Below, one piece after another: positions 62,423 through 64,000 of a DNA stretch of 64,000 bases. The DNA lies in NCBI GenBank assembly GCA_028283825.1, contig JAPWJW010000003.1, positions 930,001-994,000 of the forward strand, given 5' to 3'. The notes below the pieces were generated by a model. The model worked only from the letters and a program-made list of their open reading frames with translations, was not told the DNA's origin and did not search any database. Every line of letters starts with the position of its first letter. The first letter of the stretch is position 1. Position numbers and translations under genes: made by a program. Origin of the DNA: Azospirillaceae bacterium. Lineage in GTDB: Bacteria > Pseudomonadota > Alphaproteobacteria > Azospirillales > Azospirillaceae.

Positions 62423-64000
62423 ATGCGTAAGACGATCGTGACCGCGCTGACGGCGGTGTTGCTGGCCTCCGTCGCTGTCAGCAGCTGGGCCGACGACAAG
62501 GACAAGAAGGACGCCGGGCACGAGGCGGCCCATGACGCGGCCAAGGGCAAGGCCGAGAAGATCGCCGACCAGATCGAGGAAGCCACCGCCCGCGCGCCGA
62601 TCGCCGAGACGGCCAAGACCACGTCCCATACGGTGACGGTCAAGGGCAAGACCATCAAATACCAGGCGACCGCCGGCACCCTGACCATCCGCAATGACGA
62701 GGGCAAGCCCACCGCCAGCATCTTCTATGTCGCCTACACGGCCGAGGGCGCGCCGGCGGCCAAGCGTCCGGTGACCTTCCTCTACAACGGCGGCCCGGGC
62801 TCCGCCACGCTGTGGCTGCACATGGGGTCGTTCGGGCCGGTGCGGGTGCGCACCAACAGCCCGGACAACACCGCCCCCGCGCCCTACAACTTCTCCGCCA
62901 ACGACGACAGCCTGCTGGACAAGACCGACCTGGTGTTCATCGACGCGGTGGAGACGGGGTATTCCCGCGTGCTGGGCGACGCCAAGGGCAAGGACTTCTT
63001 CGGCGTCGATCAGGACATCGACGCCTTCGCCCGCGCCATCGGCCGGTATGTCAGCCTGAACAACCGCTGGAACTCCCCCAAATTCCTGTTCGGCGAATCC
63101 TACGGCACCACCCGCTCGGCGGCCCTGGCCAACCGGCTGCAGCAGGACGGCATGGATCTGAACGGCGTCGTGCTGCTGTCCACCATCCTGAACTACGGCA
63201 TCCGCCAGCCCGGCTTCGACACCATCTACACCTCGTACCTGCCCAGCTACGCGGCCGCCGCCTGGTACCACAACCGCATCCCGAACAAGCCCGCCGACCT
63301 GCCCGCCTTCCTGCAACAGGTGCGCGACTTCGCCCGCGGGCCCTATGCCGCAGCACTCGCCAAGGGCCAGGACATCACGCCGGAGGAGACCGACGCGGTG
63401 GCCAAGCAGCTGGCGGCCTATACCGGCCTGTCGGCGGACTTCATCAAGCACGCCAAGCTGCGCGTGAACCTGCAGCGCTTCCGGAAAGAGTTGCTGCGCG
63501 ACCAGGCGCAGACGCTGGGCCGCTTCGACAGCCGCTTCGTCGGCGTGGACAGCGACAGCGCCGGCGAGAACCCGGAATACGACCCCTCCGACCGGGCCAT
63601 CACCAGCGCCTACATCTCCAGCCAGCGGGCCTACCTGGCCGGTGATCTGGGCTACAAGACCGACCTGGACTACCGCCGCGCGGCGGAGGGCGCCATCGGC
63701 CAGTGGGACTGGCACCACAAGATCGGCAACAGCCGCATGGAAAGCCCGGACGTGGCACTGGACTTGGCCGTCGCCATGCGCCAGAACCCGCACCTGCAGC
63801 TGCTGTCGCTGAACGGCTGGTACGACATGGCGACCCCCTTCTTCGCCACGGAGTACGACATCGGCCACATGGAGCTGGACCCGGCGCAGCGCAAGAACAT
63901 CACCTTCAAGTACTACCCGTCCGGCCACATGGTTTACCTGAACCCCGACGCGCTGAAGCAGATGGTGGCCGACCTGGACGCCTTCTACGACAAGGCGTCG
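62423..64000 (+). CDS. S10-family serine carboxypeptidase-like protein, cut by window end
   Basis: At least 526 codons, open at the right edge. The signal peptide ends near VAVSSWA; a charged Lys/Asp/Ala/Glu-rich stretch follows (residues 23-60). The carboxypeptidase fold shows YNGGPGSATLWLHMGSFGP and IDAVETGYS; the triad is Ser in FGESYGTTR (about 226), Asp in LNGWYDMATPF (about 468) and His in PSGHMVY (about 502). All three catalytic residues are inside the window, so only the last few residues should be missing. Probably periplasmic. GAGGAG precedes the ATG. Confidence 0.92.
   Translation, partial: MRKTIVTALTAVLLASVAVSSWADDKDKKDAGHEAAHDAAKGKAEKIADQIEEATARAPIAETAKTTSHTVTVKGKTIKYQATAGTLTIRNDEGKPTASIFYVAYTAEGAPAAKRPVTFLYNGGPGSATLWLHMGSFGPVRVRTNSPDNTAPAPYNFSANDDSLLDKTDLVFIDAVETGYSRVLGDAKGKDFFGVDQDIDAFARAIGRYVSLNNRWNSPKFLFGESYGTTRSAALANRLQQDGMDLNGVVLLSTILNYGIRQPGFDTIYTSYLPSYAAAAWYHNRIPNKPADLPAFLQQVRDFARGPYAAALAKGQDITPEETDAVAKQLAAYTGLSADFIKHAKLRVNLQRFRKELLRDQAQTLGRFDSRFVGVDSDSAGENPEYDPSDRAITSAYISSQRAYLAGDLGYKTDLDYRRAAEGAIGQWDWHHKIGNSRMESPDVALDLAVAMRQNPHLQLLSLNGWYDMATPFFATEYDIGHMELDPAQRKNITFKYYPSGHMVYLNPDALKQMVADLDAFYDKAS

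Overview
The window is high-GC, densely packed DNA from a free-living alphaproteobacterium, most likely a member of the Rhodospirillales/Azospirillaceae. The grounds are GC-rich codon use, the guaB / rlmE / Ppx-GppA neighbourhood and the many LysR, SDR and secreted-hydrolase genes. There is no rRNA gene or other marker that fixes the genus, so the taxonomy is inference.

Left part (1-35 kb) is accessory metabolism. It holds pseudouridine catabolism (psuK-psuG); an exported tyrosinase with a small partner; a secreted zinc metalloprotease; and a LysR-controlled VOC / MDR / old-yellow-enzyme operon. It also holds a propeller-GGDEF signalling protein, a tannase-family esterase, and an iron/haem operon (siderophore-interacting protein, HbpS-like protein, SDR) facing its TetR regulator across a palindrome. 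Further along are an M13 peptidase, two overlapping predicted nucleotidyltransferases, and a TetR-SDR-SDR operon with two copies of the same operator. A D-tartrate locus follows (LysR, a frameshifted dctA, tarD), then a small orphan antitoxin-like gene behind a nested dyad, an AraC regulator, a serine hydrolase and a sugar-phosphate isomerase-like gene.

Middle part (35.1-43.8 kb) is a foreign-looking island. An IS256-type element (35221-36632) is followed by about 350 bp without a gene, then three overlapping genes with visibly lower GC than their surroundings. They encode a TerB-domain protein, a DUF2791-like P-loop ATPase and an Lhr-like DEAD/DEAH helicase, which is the composition of the Shango antiphage system. 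The TerB protein here carries an unusual N-terminus: signal peptide, peptidoglycan-binding domain, membrane helix and a duplicated linker motif. The island abuts the 3' end of guaA, a known integration hotspot.

Right part (43.8-64 kb) is mostly core. It contains guaA, rsmB, guaB, rlmE and a Ppx/GppA phosphatase on the minus strand, with two GNAT genes and an alpha/beta hydrolase among them, then two identical tRNA-Gln(CTG) genes. Accessory genes follow: an ankyrin protein, an S41-like protease, a VapBC-type toxin-antitoxin pair, two NAD-dependent epimerases, a fumarylacetoacetate-hydrolase-family enzyme, a LysR regulator and an S10 carboxypeptidase cut by the window end.

The two observations I rate most worth following are the membrane-tethered Shango-like operon and a two-copy intergenic repeat (47402-47515 and 51448-51572). 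In the repeat several hairpins are kept by compensatory base changes around an invariant 19-nt loop, as expected of a structured RNA. All statements rest on reading the sequence; no database search was run.
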